Shown: positions 22,129 to 34,535, counted from the first letter of the stretch. The stretch: DNA of 64,000 bases from Sanderia malayensis (GCA_013076295.1 RQOL01000876.1:5456001-5520000), one strand, 5' to 3'. Numbers and translations: made by a program. The notes: a model not told the origin generated them from the letters alone.

Positions 22129-24180
22129 ATGACGGAAACAGCGGAAGAAAAAGCCATTATGGGTATGGTTGGGCCACTCGATATATTCCTACTCTTATCA
22201 TTTATTGGTGTTTTGGTATATTGGTTTTACGGAAGGAAGAAAAGTGCAGCCAAAGACGAAAATGATGATATGGGCCTAACACAGATTTCTCAAACATCGA
22301 AATACACGACCCAACTATCCTCAAATTCGAGTTTCGTGACAAAGATGAAGCACTCTGGAAAGTCCATTGCCATATTCTATGGCTCGCAGACGGGAACGGC
22401 AGAGGAATTTGCAAACAGACTTGCAAAAGATGCCCAGAGATATGACCTAAAAGCAAGTGTGCTGGACCCTGAAGAGTGTGACATAGATGATTTGCCAATG
22501 ATGCGAGACGAATTGGAGAAGTCTTTAATCGTTTTTGTTGTGGCAACCTATGGTGAAGGTGACCCAACAGACAATGCCCAACCTCTTTACGAATGGCTAC
22601 ACGAGGATCAGGATTTGAATGGACTTAACTTTACTGTTTTCGGCCTTGGTAATAAGACATATGAACATTACAATTCTGTGGGCAGGTACTTTGACAAGCG
22701 ATTGGAAGAACTTGGAGCAAATCGTGTCTGCAGCAGAGGTGAAGGAGATGATGATGCTAATATTGAAGAAGATTTTGTCAATTGGAGAGAAGTATTCTGG
22801 CCAGCAGTTTGCTCATTTTTTGATATTCACATGAGCAAACAGAAAATTCAGAGGAGTTTGTCTGTCACAACAAGCCGTGTGTTCAAATTAAGAACATTTA
22901 CAGATCTTCCTGAAAGCAAAACATACCAAGGTGAGATTGCAAAGCTGGGTGCATTTGAATGCCAAAAGCCACCCTATGATGCAAAGAACCCATACCTGGC
23001 TAGAGTCATGGTGAATAGAGAGCTGCACAGTAGCTCTTCAGACAGATCATGCATGCATATCGAATTTGATATTGAAGGCTCTGGAATCAGGTATCAGGCT
23101 GGTGATCATGTAGCTGTTTATCCTGTCAATGACTTGGAGCTTGTTGAAAAGATTGGCAAACTCCTTAATGTTAACCTTGATACTGTTTTCAAGCTGGAGA
23201 ATGTGGATGAAGATGCACAGAAAAAGAGTCCCTTTCCATGCCCGACAACGTACCGCACTGCTCTATTGCATTACGTTGACATTGCCAACACAGTGAAGAC
23301 GCATATCATAGCTGAGCTTGCAGGTTATGCCAAGGATCAAAAGGATCGGGATTTCCTGTATAAATTGGTATCTGGTGATGAAGAAGGGAAATCTCTGTAC
23401 AATGAATGGGTAGTGAAGGATCATAGGAATATCGTCAGCATTCTTAGTGATCTCACATCCGTGCAACCACCAATCGATTTGCTGTTGGAGCTCTTGCCAC
23501 GTTTACAATGTCGATATTACTCGATTTCATCTTCATCAAAGCAATATCCAACGCGTGTGCACGTGACAGCAGTTGTTGTGGATTGGGTCACAAGGATTGG
23601 TCGCCAGCAGAAAGGTGTTGCAACAACATGGCTCAAACAAAAGGTCCCTAACAACGGTGAAGATGTAAGAGTGCCAATTTTTGTTCGTCATACCCAATTC
23701 CGATTGCCAAGAAAGCCAACAACTGCTGTGATTATGATTGGCCCTGGCACAGGACTGGCACCGTTCAGAGGCTTCATCCAAGAGAGGCAATTGCAAAATG
23801 ACACTGGCTGCCCCATTGGTGACACGGTTTTGTTCTTTGGCTGCAGAAAGAAACAAGAGGATTACTTGTACCAGGAAGAGCTTGAAGAGTATGAGCAGAA
23901 TGGAACACTGTCAAAGCTGTACTTGGCATTTTCAAGGGATCAGCCAGAGAAGATCTATGTAACTCACATTCTGAAGGAGAACCGGGAATATATTTGGAAG
24001 TTGATCAATGAGGGTGCTCACATTTATGTGTGTGGAGATGCTCGTACAATGGCCAAAGATGTTCACAGTATACTTGAAGATACGTTGCACGAGTTTGGTG
24101 ACATGTCACGGCAACAAGCTGCATCCTACCTGACTAATATGAGCAACAAAGGAAGATACTCTGTTGATGTCTGGACGTAG
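22129..24180 (+). CDS. POR: NADPH-cytochrome P450 reductase, intronless
   Basis: ER-anchored diflavin enzyme that passes electrons from NADPH through FAD and FMN to microsomal P450s, haem oxygenase and others. A single 683-codon exon, standard family length. The N-terminal anchor helix is at about residues 17-34. FMN-binding flavodoxin domain: SQTGTAEEFA (86-95), VVATYGEGDPTDNAQ and GLGNKTYEHYN. FAD domain: RYYSISSSS and GVATTWL. NADP-binding: GPGTGLAPFRGF, FFGCRKKQEDYLY and HIYVCGDARTMAKDV. The penultimate Trp (VDVWT end) stacks on FAD as in the family. It is the only large gene here without introns, suggesting old retroposition or complete intron loss. Nothing in the frame looks degenerate. 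Confidence 0.97.
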   Translation: MTETAEEKAIMGMVGPLDIFLLLSFIGVLVYWFYGRKKSAAKDENDDMGLTQISQTSKYTTQLSSNSSFVTKMKHSGKSIAIFYGSQTGTAEEFANRLAKDAQRYDLKASVLDPEECDIDDLPMMRDELEKSLIVFVVATYGEGDPTDNAQPLYEWLHEDQDLNGLNFTVFGLGNKTYEHYNSVGRYFDKRLEELGANRVCSRGEGDDDANIEEDFVNWREVFWPAVCSFFDIHMSKQKIQRSLSVTTSRVFKLRTFTDLPESKTYQGEIAKLGAFECQKPPYDAKNPYLARVMVNRELHSSSSDRSCMHIEFDIEGSGIRYQAGDHVAVYPVNDLELVEKIGKLLNVNLDTVFKLENVDEDAQKKSPFPCPTTYRTALLHYVDIANTVKTHIIAELAGYAKDQKDRDFLYKLVSGDEEGKSLYNEWVVKDHRNIVSILSDLTSVQPPIDLLLELLPRLQCRYYSISSSSKQYPTRVHVTAVVVDWVTRIGRQQKGVATTWLKQKVPNNGEDVRVPIFVRHTQFRLPRKPTTAVIMIGPGTGLAPFRGFIQERQLQNDTGCPIGDTVLFFGCRKKQEDYLYQEELEEYEQNGTLSKLYLAFSRDQPEKIYVTHILKENREYIWKLINEGAHIYVCGDARTMAKDVHSILEDTLHEFGDMSRQQAASYLTNMSNKGRYSVDVWT

Positions 24181-24746
24181 ACATTTCTGTAGCCACGTAA
24201 TTTACCAGGGTAATTATATGCCAGGCATTATAGGCCAGGCATTTTTGGTTAGTTTTTATCGAAAAGGGAAATCAATTTTCCATTAGATTTACGAGAAAGA
24301 CTGCATCAATAGATTAGAAGATCAAATATATTACATAAATGAGTATACACTTTCTGTAACGTGGAAAGGGGGAACTTTTTTATGAGGATTTCTATGTTTG
24401 TTGTCTTACTTTGTTGTGTTCTATTTCTGCTGGTACTGAGCATCTGGGTGCAATCGTGAATTGTATGTCAACCAGGGATTGATTCAATGGAAGCAGAAAG
24501 GCGTTGGGTGGTCATTTATGCCATTCTTTTCTATTTTAAGTCGCCAAGCTGGACCATAGCGGTAGACACGGCAGTAACCAGCACTATAGCAATTTATCTG
24601 AAATTTCGAATCATGATCTTTTGTGTCACTGCTCAATAGGTAAGATTTTCAAGCCATTCAAATGCAATCGAAATATGAAACTTTGAGGAAAGTTTATTAT
24701 TTAAAATTTAAAAGCGTTTAATAAACGAACTCCCTTGTTGATGCAG
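24181..24746. other. Convergent 3' intergenic spacer, POR / polyamine oxidase
   Basis: Contains the 3' UTRs of two convergent genes. No canonical AATAAA was found close to the POR stop. No other gene or repeat is visible. Confidence 0.6.
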
Positions 24747-27022
24747 TTACTGAGGACATTTTTCTCTGCGCATGCACTTGATCACCCTTGCTGCTGTTTC
24801 TTTTCCGGAATTTAATGCTTCGTGTAAAAACCCGTAATCATTTGCTGTGTATTCGCCAGCGAACCACAATCGACCAACTCGAGCTTGCAAGCGTTTCAAA
24901 TCTTCTGCTTGGAAGCCCACGACTCTGTTCGAATATGATCCCCTTGTCATCGGGTCCCCGTTCCATTTGTTCCGCATTATAGCTGTAATTAAACATGTGA
25001 AATCATGAATTGGTATCTCCGAAATTACGCAAACTTCGCTTGGGTTGCTTCATACTGTACTTAAGCCTCAGTTCCACCAGTTCTATATAAAGAGATGGAG
25101 AGAAGGCTCGACATGTCGAAACATAACTTTACAACAAAGTACCTGTTGGTTCTGGTATCCTTTTACCGTAAGCCTTTTTCAGCACTGCCATCGCTTCTAC
25201 TTTAACCTGGTTATCTGTGAGTTTTTCTGACCTCAGACAATGATCTTCTGTCAATGTAAGCAGCAATATATGTTGATCCTTCATCAATGTCTCCCTATCG
25301 AAGTTCTGCCAGTGTACGTAAGCCCCGCGATCTTTTTGTGCTAACATTATGTAATTGACATTGTCCCAGAATCTCGTTGGAAACTTGAAGTACAACTTAC
25401 AGTAGTAGGACATTGGCATGAGGTTAATGCTTTCAATCTTCCAGTCGGGCAGGGTGGGTTTGAATTTCACAATGTTGTCAATCAAAACACCTGAGCTGAA
25501 TGTCACAATGGCGTAGTCTGCTGTGTATTTTTGGCCAGTTTTTGTTGTCACACGCACTAGTCTATTGTTGTGTTTGATTTTCGTCACTACTGTATTCAGT
25601 ATGACCTGAAAGAGAATAAGAAATATCTTGTTGTTGCAGTTGGATGTTGAACATTGGTGTGTGCACACCCAGGGGACTCAAGAGTCTTGTTTGAATTAAG
25701 GAGCAGGCTCGAACTGTGGAGATTCAGCTGCTTGGGGTGCACACCAGAAATTCTAAGGCAAGGAGAGACAGAAATATGCTCCATACATTGAGAATTCAAG
25801 TTAAACCGTGGTCGAATTGTCGAGGCTCAATTCTATTACTTTGGATTGCTGAAAGGTTAATTCAGTTTTTTCAATAGCAATCTACTTTACTAAATTCGAA
25901 GTGGACTAACTTTATGCAAGAAAGGCTGGGCAATATCTTCGGCCATATACGCGTAACCTCGTTTGTCAGTTACGATGACATCGCGCCCAATTTCGCCAGC
26001 TACGCCGTACGAATTGGCGGATGTTACGGCTGGTGAAACACCATTTTCAAAATCAAAATGGAAAAATTCTATTGCTTTCTTCAAATCGGTGTCTTTACCA
26101 TGCCAACCGGCCATTGATAAAACTGATCTTAAGGGTACGTCACATTTCCCAGTTTGTCGTCTTTTTGAGACTATTTTATCCACTTTATGCGTGATTCTTA
26201 TGAGATTGGACAATACTTTATGACTGGTCTTTTCAACCTGTCCAGTTTCGCCATTTCTAGAAATAAAGAGATGTTGCATTATCAATTTGAGCGTGAAGTA
26301 CATTGATAATATCTGTAAACAAAGAAGGCATTGGTTTGGTACACAGATTATGTGGAATTCTCCTATACAGACGGAATTTGATAAATTAAGCGCTTGGGGT
26401 TTAGAAATTTGCTCCAGCGATATCAAGGGAACTAATTCGAGGCAAAGTGAGAATTACGGGTAGAAAAATGCTCGACCAGTCAAGTAATTTAATGGAAAAA
26501 GGCCAACATTGAATTTCAATTACAAAATCTCTGGCATCCGTCGTTTACGGACAGAGGAGCCAATCACTGTAAATCTCACATTGCACCTGGAATATGTGAA
26601 TGAAGTGACAACGTCTTGTAATACCTTACTATGAAGTTCGTGTAGTTATCATTGTGAACTGCGAGATTCAGTTTCTGTGCGTGTTTCCAAAGGGGATTTC
26701 CAGGGGCATAACCGTGAATCCACCCGGCCCCAAGAGGAATGAGATTCCCTTGGAAATTCACGTGTCTCACTCGTCCGCCAATGTAATCCTTTCCTTCGAG
26801 AACGAGGAAATCGTCCACACCATTATTATGCAATGTTTCAGCAGCCTTGATGCCCGCAAAACCAGCCCCGAGTATGAGAACTTTCACGTGTCTACTACGT
26901 TGTCTGGCTGATGCCTTCTCCCTTGAGGCAGCGATATCACAATTAAAAGAGTTGAATAATAATGTGAGGAAACAAACAAAAATGTTTGCTTTGTTGTTGT
27001 AGATATCCATGTTCTGAGTCAA
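24747..27022 (-). CDS. Secreted FAD-dependent polyamine oxidase
   Basis: Flavin amine oxidase of the polyamine/spermine oxidase type, oxidising polyamines with release of H2O2. Exons 27022-26625, 26256-25911, 25605-25143 and 24982-24747 give 480 residues in continuous phase. An N-terminal hydrophobic segment (IFVCFLTLLFNSFNC) predicts secretion; a second ATG at 27010 is an alternative start. FAD motifs: VLILGAGFAGIKAAETL, then YIGGRVRHV and PLGAGWIHG. The flavin-facing lysine is in LPDWKIESI, equivalent to the conserved active-site Lys of the family. The C-terminal RLWFAGEYTANDYGFLHEAL closes the FAD site. Block order and the signal peptide resemble the apoplastic plant-type PAO more than vertebrate SMOX/PAOX. 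No sign of recent transfer: introns and base composition match the neighbours. Confidence 0.92.
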
Positions 27023-28639
27023 GTGTATTCTGAGTCTGCAATATAAAGTCCATCATCTTTTGCTGTTGTTATTATTTATTGCATACCCAAGCATTGCTAG
27101 AACAGCAATACGCGATTAAGCTCATTCCGGGTATGGTTTAACGGCACTTTCCACACTCCATAACCAACAACAAGCTTAAGTAATTGCAAATATCACAGAT
27201 CTAGCCGAAGAGATTTCACTTTCGCAGCAACTTCATTCTTCATACAAATAATGCCGTGATGTCAAACTGTTTCGTTCATTTGCATCAATTTGGAAGATTG
27301 CTTGGTTTATGGAATCATTTGTCAGTGGATGAGGCTGTTGCCTGTGTATTAATTCGATATAAAGTTAACATCATGTCAAAGGGCTGCTGCCAGTTTTTAT
27401 GTTCTTTTGAAAAGATTCAATTGATAGACTTCATTTTTTGGTACTTATGTTTGAATTCAAAGCTCAGTAAATCCAAAAAAGAGGCTTGAAGAACCTGAGC
27501 ATAATATAGACAGAAATTCAGTTTATCTTTTTAAGAAAGAACAGATTTATGTGGTTGAGCAACTTCGCTAGTCAAGGGCGCAGTTACCTGCCTGCTCAAT
27601 AAAATTCATTTGGTTGAATTAAATTCTTTGTCCACCACCCGTTACTTGTTGCGTGTGCAGAAAACCTGCAGAGTCACTGGGAAGGAGGAATGAATGCCTA
27701 ATGAAAAGTTATTCGTTTTTAGGGGCTACGCAGACGCTTGGAAGACCCTCTGCGACGCACTAGTTACCAGGTCAAAGAACGCGTTGGGGCCAATCAAATT
27801 GAGGTGGAGTGAATGAGGTGGCAAGATTTGAATAATAAACGACCCACAATTCTCCTCAGTTCAGTTTCAGTCGTTGACCCGAACAAAGCGAAGCAAGACG
27901 CAGGTTTTGTTCCCTGATAAAATGGAGTTGAAGTCAGCGAAGGTGGAGCATGATGGCGACATTTGACGAACTATTTCTGGTGAGTTTATTGATTATTATC
28001 TTGAAAAATATTCATTTCACTCCCTGTGACTCTTTTTTGTCTCTCGTAAGAATTATTTTTATACTTCGAACCCTTTTTAATGCTAAATAACGAGGTGAAA
28101 TAGTTGCTTCCTCGTTGTCCTTCGCTCGACATTTCAAACATGGACACCCAAAATGTACATCGTTCGTCTTCTATGTAGGAAATATTATTGTCCTCATTTG
28201 ATTGCGTCTTCTGGCCATTTATTATATGCAGCACAAATTGCTTTGGCATATGTATCAGTTCCGAAACTAGTTGATTTTGTCGTTAAACTTTTTAAGAATT
28301 ATGAAAATATCTCATTCACTTCATGTTGACAGGACTTCATTTTCGTATTCAAATCTCTGGCAAGCATTTCGTCCGAAGAAGAATAATGAAAACAAGATGA
28401 TTGCAAAGCAAGGACATTTCATTTTCTATTCATTTTATTGATGGTGTATAATTGTTCATATTTCTAACAGAAATTGTTATAATGTTAGGTTATTAAAAAC
28501 ATTATAGGGCTTGTGTGTTTTTCTTTTGGGGTTTTATAGGTCTAGGCTAAGTTAGGATAATGAAAGAGTAAGTAACTTATAAATCCAGGCCTAGTTAGGG
28601 AATCTTCTGCGTAATAATAGAATAGAAGAATAATGACGT
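27023..28639. other. Intergenic; one candidate first exon at 27950-27979
   Basis: Mostly AT-rich non-coding. At 27950-27979 (+) a short frame beginning MMATFDELFL ends in front of a strong donor (GTGAGT at 27980), preceded by about 100 bp of less AT-rich, purine-rich leader. It may be the first exon of a plus-strand transcript. The next good acceptor, TTCCTTTCAG near 28970, would add only about 19 codons before a stop, so a coding role is doubtful. Confidence 0.3.
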
Positions 28640-28970
28640 AATGTTATAATTATAGTAAATAATTAACTAGGATAGAAGGGATTTTGGGTGGGGTAGTAGG
28701 GGTGGATAAGCAGGGGGGTGGGGCAAGGTCACAGAGGGAAGCAATCCTCTGTGGCCTTGCGGTAACTGTCCCGGACGCTCTGATTTTCAAAAGGTGGGAG
28801 GAAGTGACGCAAAAATTAAAAAAAATACCCCACCACGTCCGCTTTGCCATGTCCTGGACCTGTGAACTGCTGCAGAGACCTCTCTACGTCATATAGTCTT
28901 ATGTGCTCCAGGACCATAACCTAGTGCCACCGTCTCATCACATTCTTGGGCTCTATTCCTTTCAGGATGA
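28640..28970 (+). other. GC-richer block with stem-loops, possible ncRNA or old repeat
   Basis: GC content rises sharply against the surrounding AT-rich DNA. A stem-loop of about 14 bp with one G-T pair is formed by CAAGGTCACAGAGG and CCTCTGTGGCCTTG (about 28725-28760). A second inverted pair, GTCCTGGAC and CTCCAGGAC, brackets about 50 nt at 28850-28913. The block ends in a good acceptor, TTCCTTTCAG. No protein family is recognised. It may be a retroelement tail or part of a non-coding transcript. Confidence 0.3.
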
Positions 28971-31900
28971 AAAAATGTTGCATCTACATTATTACTCAAT
29001 CATAATGCGTCATTATCACAATTAATATATCCAAGCTCGTTTACCCTATGAAGCATGCTTCAAATCAACAAAACCATGAAGTAAAGCTCTTAAAGTCTGA
29101 AATTGTAGCCTGTTCACACAAATACCGAAAACCTTAAATTTTCAAAATAATAAATTGCTGCTGATAGGTCGTAAAAATCACTGTTCAAGTAAAATATTCA
29201 CGAGAGAATTAAACATTGCCCCCCGAAGGCCATAGCGTCATTGCATTTACTGCACCCCCCAGGCCGTATCATCATTACCTGATCAGACGACTGCCGACCA
29301 GCACAATACAAAGCAAGTACCAGATTAGAATTTAGCCCAGTTTGTACGAAAAAACCCACGTCAGACAACTGGAGCTCTTTGTGTAAATAAAAAACCAAAA
29401 ATTTAACGGTTTAGTAAATAAAAAAAATATAATGACATATCAGGGAAAATAATGTTTCGGCTGTTGCAGGGTATTAGTTTCCGCAAATGAGCTTCTTTCA
29501 GATTAGGACATTTTTGGCATCTTTTAAATTAGAGTAAACATTTGGAATGAATCGAAAAAGGTAACAAGTCTACAAGAAAAACATAATGTACAAACAGCTG
29601 TTTAAGCAATTTTAGAACAGTGAAATATCCTGCATATACCGAAACATTTCTCCAAATGGAAAAGAAATAGAGAAATATATTAATACAAAAGTCACGGATT
29701 TATCTTCACTTAAACTCAAAAGGACTAAAAAAGTAAGAAAAAAGAAACGACGAGAGAAAATAGTGTGCGAAACAATAATTGAAAGTGGTCTGAAATGTAG
29801 TCCCTAAAAAAATTATAAATCATAAAACTATAAAGATAAAATAAGATAAGTAATCTGCTACTTTTCTTAATTTACCTTTAACGACAAAAAATAATGTCAC
29901 TAGGAGAACTAAGTGAGAAATAATGACTGTCTTCCGATATAACTGAATAACTACAACAACAAATTGTACTGACATCATATTACATATTACAGCTAATAAT
30001 CTCCTCTCCAATACCTTATACTATAACATAAATAAACTTAGCAACTATATTATAGCCTATCACTGAAACTATTGATGTTCGGGTACTTTTAAAAGTACAC
30101 GAACCAATTACTGCAACCACTGTAACCTATATTACTCCACAAATACCAAAACCTGCATTACCTGAAATACTGTACTTAAGTTACAGCCCCAGTACTACCA
30201 GATATTAACCATTACTACTTCTAATGCCACTACTTTTACTACCAGTACCATATATTACCACGTAACTAAGGCATGTATAAACACTGTGATGTATAAACTT
30301 AAAATACGAGTAGCTGAATTTAGTTGCAAGATAATCGCAATAGCCAGAAACTCCAAGTAACAACACATGTAGCATCTTTCTGTCCTATCATAACTTTGCC
30401 CCACCTACCATAGTACAGGGCACTGCAGTTGCTGAAAGTGACACTTCGCTGCATTTTCATCGATTCTTCTACTATAATACTATAATACTATAATACTATA
30501 ATACTATAATACTATAATACTATAATACTATAATACTATAATACTATAATACTATAATACTATAATACTATAATACTATAATACTATAATTTATACAACT
30601 GATGACTGTTTTATTAACAAACTTAGACTACCAAATATTGTAGCTCAACTCAACTTAATAATAATAAATACTTAATAAATAACTAATATTCTAACCAGCT
30701 ACTTTTAATCATAAAAATCGAATAAGTCACAAAGAGGCCCGTTTACTTCGGTGAATTATAACTTAATTGGAACCCAGGGTCAGGGTTTAGGTACAAGCGT
30801 TTGCGTAAATGATGTCAGAGCAGACCGATATCAGATTCAGCGACCCAGGCTTCAACTACGATGACGCGTACAATGGTTAATACATCTCGTAGTTTTGGAT
30901 GAAAACAGAATATAATTTTCCTCCTTATCGAGCAATACAGCACATAATTGATGATAGGTAGCAAGTTTCAAGCATTTTAGCCCTGTGGTCCTAAATGTCT
31001 TAGGAGCTTGGATATTATTGTGATAACGAACGCATATGAAGGAGTAACAAAAAGAGATGCATACATTTTCTCACCCTTCAGCCAAAGAATATGATGACAC
31101 GGTGACAACAGTATTACGGCCCATGAGCCATGAAGACTATATGACGCAGAAAGGTAGTCCAACAGCAATCCACAGATCCAGAAACATGGCTCAGCGAACG
31201 AGGTGGGGTGTCTACATCGCCAACCCTAAAAACAAATTAAAAACTGTTAATACACAACACAATAAAACTTAACATAATTGACAAATTCACAAGCATGGAA
31301 GGCAGCAACAGTAAATATCAAAGTGTAAACATGCATTTGTAAAATAACGTTTCTCGTGGATAAAGGGAAATAATGAAAAACAATCGTTGACAGCTAAGAA
31401 CAGAAAACAACGCTTTTTAAAAAGCCCTGAACTTAAGATGGATTGAGTCTAAGGTTTCCTAGTATTGCTGCAAAAGTTTTTCATATGAAATAAATAACTG
31501 CATAGGTTTGAGAGTTGAGTTGTTACTTTTTCCTATCATGCTTGCAAAAGTGTCATTATTTAAAAAATACATTAATATTTTCAGAAATATATTCTTAATA
31601 TCAGGGTTGAAGCAGTCTTCGTAAAGAAATCACTGGACATCATTATACTAATGGATGTACAACTTGTTACTTTTAGACAAGTTAGTGTGGAAACATTCTT
31701 CAAATTGGATGAAATATTGCTTGGTTTGAAAACTAATAGACAAAATAAATTTAATAATGGGATGCTTTAAAGTTAATTTGAAGACAGCTTCAGAATTGGC
31801 CACTGCAGATACTATTCATACAATTTTAAAACTATACTAGACTTAAAGTACAATAAATATTTATTGTCAATTATCTTGAGCTTATCATTTCTAACCATTC

Positions 31901-32819
31901 AGCATGACACCACTTCTGAAATCCTTCCAAATCACAATTATTACATTTACACAATTACATTGGCATAAACAATGTAGAGCTACATATTTATATGTATAAA
32001 TATACACATATTATGCAAACAGACAGTTTGCTATGGCTCTCTTGTCAACATGAAACCCTTATGTATATCTGCAATGACCAAGCCAGCCCCTCATATTGGG
32101 TGATAATGAACTACTCTTGTACCAAATTTGCTTTGAATAAATTGTCTATGATTACCAACATATTAACTTATGAGGTATATCTTCCTTATAGAAGTTTCAA
32201 AAATAGGGGACAAAATCCTCAAGCACCTTGGATTTTAGCAAGTTTTACACACATAGTCCATCCCCTCCTCCCCAAAGAATGTTGTATCTGGAGGTTGTTC
32301 TATTCAATATCGCAAAAATTCTTTTGGCACAGCAACGAGAAAAGAAACTGGTGCAGAGGACAACATTTTGGGGGGAGAAAGGGGGGTATCATCCTGCTCA
32401 CAGGGAACAAAATATGCAGAAACATAACATTTACATCTGAATTTTTCAGGTGTCTAAGTGGCTCTTGTCCCTATTGGAGAATCCAGGGGGGCACAGTTCA
32501 CATTGTTTATTGGCTACCTATCACTCAGGGTAGCATTCAAATTAAGCAAAACAGAAAAACACTTAAAGATCAAATCTATTCAAAGCAATGTGGTACATCA
32601 GCATGATTAGATGACTTAATGATAAAAATCTTATCTTCTCTGTTTGTTCATCTCCGAAACGTTTTAACCATCCTAAGGCAAGAGAAAAAAAAGTGAAAGT
32701 CACACATAATTAAAACTGTTATTTAAGCTTCAGAACAATGATCTAAGCAAAACCTAGCAAAACACACTAACAATTGAAATAACAGCTAATGCAAGCGGAA
32801 ATAATCCCAAGCTAAGGCT
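28971..32819. other. Gene-free AT-rich block
   Basis: No recognisable gene. From about 30070 to 30260 the plus strand is cryptically simple, dominated by decayed TAC/ACT triplets, and it leads up to the perfect octamer array at 30471. A 204-codon open frame at 31992-32606 has no family likeness, low complexity or good start context, and is treated as chance. Confidence 0.5.
30471..30590 (+). repeat. Perfect octamer tandem array (ACTATAAT)15
   Basis: Fifteen consecutive identical copies of ACTATAAT, 120 bp without one mismatch. Perfect homogeneity implies recent expansion and probable length polymorphism. Confidence 0.97.
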
Positions 32820-34535
32820 CGGTTGCAAACACTGCCTTCAACAACATACAAAATAAAACCAGCACTACATGACATAGCTGCAAATGGTGGTTCCACTTCA
32901 AATTCAATTAGCAAAAAACTAAAGCTTGGCATCGCTACAAATCTGGTGAATCAATATCTGAAAACACTAATGAATGCATAAATTAACTGCAAATACATGG
33001 AAATTTCCTTAAAAGAGAAAGGATTTATGTACAGTGCCACATTAACAATTTATGGGCTCCAAGGCAATGAAAGGCCTTGGGTCCTTCATGAAATAAATTT
33101 TTACGAATAACAGTGTGCATACTCAAATCTCTACAGTGCAGTTAGGTTTCTTTTCACATAGATACAGGATAATACATGTTGCTTGAAAACTTAAAAATTA
33201 AGTAGTACTATTGAATCTGAATCACTAGATATTCAGTTCAAGACCGCAAAATAAACCGTGGCAATACCAACAACAGAGATTACTGACTTTAGAATATAAT
33301 TCTGTCCAATGGCGAACAGAGCAGTGTGGGGTCCTTTGTGAAAGTAGTATTTGGGGCCCATATACGTTACTAAAACTGAGTCAAGTTTAAGAAACATATG
33401 CTGTCATCCAAAAGCCCTCCTTTTTGAGAAACTTCTTGGGGGTCCCACAGGGGCCTTTATACTTGGGGGCCATTAGATTTATGCTTTAAGGTGCACACAA
33501 CGCGTTACGCCACTGATTTTGCCTGCAGTCACGTCTGTTCTGTTTGTTCGCTCTTTCTGTGCTTTGCCATACTTTGCTGTGTACCATTATTATGAAGTAT
33601 GGTGTTGGTCAAGGAAAGAGGATATGTAAATAATTTTCCTACTATTTGCAAGATAAACAAAGATTCTTTGTTTTGATCAGATTTTTGGGCCCCAAATTTT
33701 TGTGGGCCCCAAGCAATTGCCCATTTTGCCCTGTGGTTAATGAGGCACTGTCTATGTAGCTGCATAAAGTGGCTTGAAATATCTGCAAATACTAGCTGAA
33801 ATAGTTACAAGTTTATGTCTAATGTGGTTGTGCTTTCTGCACAGTGAACACTTAGGTAAATAGCTAATGCTACAGCTCAAGTACATGTTTTAAAAAGATT
33901 CAATAAATACTTACCATAAAAACTTCTGAATTTGTTTCTCTTGACCATGTATTAACAACTGGAAAGCTCCATGTAGGCTGAAAATGAATATCACAAAACA
34001 GCAACAGATTTATTTTTGTATTGCAAAAGACGAGTATACAATGATTCCTTTATGAGAAAATGCTTGTACAAATAAACAATGAAAAAAAAGAATGTGCAGA
34101 AAAAATTACAAAAAAAGAAGACTTATCTTTGAATTTCATGGTCGTGCATTTTAGTCACTTTGCAATGCTTTGCCTCAGGAAGGTCTCATTAAACCTAAAA
34201 ATGACAAGTTCGTATTATTAGTAAGCCCACAAAAGACACATCAATGTGCAGGTTTCAAATCTTGGGAGATTTAACAAATGACCACATCCAAAAGCAATGC
34301 CTATTTGCAGAAAAAGGGATATTTAGCCACGTGCAGTGATGAAAACAGCCTGGCCGAAATGACAAAACCTAATATCTACGTTCTTTTCACTTCACTTAAA
34401 AGTTTACAATATTGGAAACCCCAAAATGCATCGGTTAAAGCACATAAAACGGCTGCAAATTTAGCATAAAATGTAGATACTTACAATGTCCAAAAGTTGC
34501 AAAGAAATTTTTCAAATGCAGACATCTCTTCCATT
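32820..34535. repeat. Low-copy duplicated segment, copy 1 (carries a hAT insertion)
   Basis: Homologous, in the same orientation and with roughly 80% visible identity, to 38215-39205. Long shared words include GGCTTGAAATATCTGCAAAT, TGATTCCTTTATGAGAAAAT and GTCCAAAAGTTGCAAA. A 719-bp element interrupts this copy at 33032-33750. On the minus strand, both copies preserve splice-like segments: one bounded by TTTTCAG and GTAAGT at 33975-33916, here reading LHGAFQLLIHGQEKQIQKFL, and a donor at 34488. These look like remnants of a duplicated minus-strand exon set, but stops in the adjacent segments argue against a working gene. Confidence 0.7.
33032..33750. mobile_element. 719-bp hAT-type non-autonomous element
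   Basis: Termini CAGTGCCACATTAAC and GTTAATGAGGCACTG are inverted repeats. Flanking octamers TTTATGTA (33024-33031) and TCTATGTA (33751-33758) differ at one base. The paralogous segment at 38401 reads straight through TCTATGTAGCTGCAT with no insertion, which proves both ends. Subterminal GGGCCC/GGGGCC-rich blocks are present. No transposase frame. Confidence 0.92.

Noticed and set aside
31992..32606. 204-codon open frame on the plus strand
   Set aside because: No domain, no splice support, biased composition unlike neighbouring genes, and it lies in repeat-rich DNA; likely chance.
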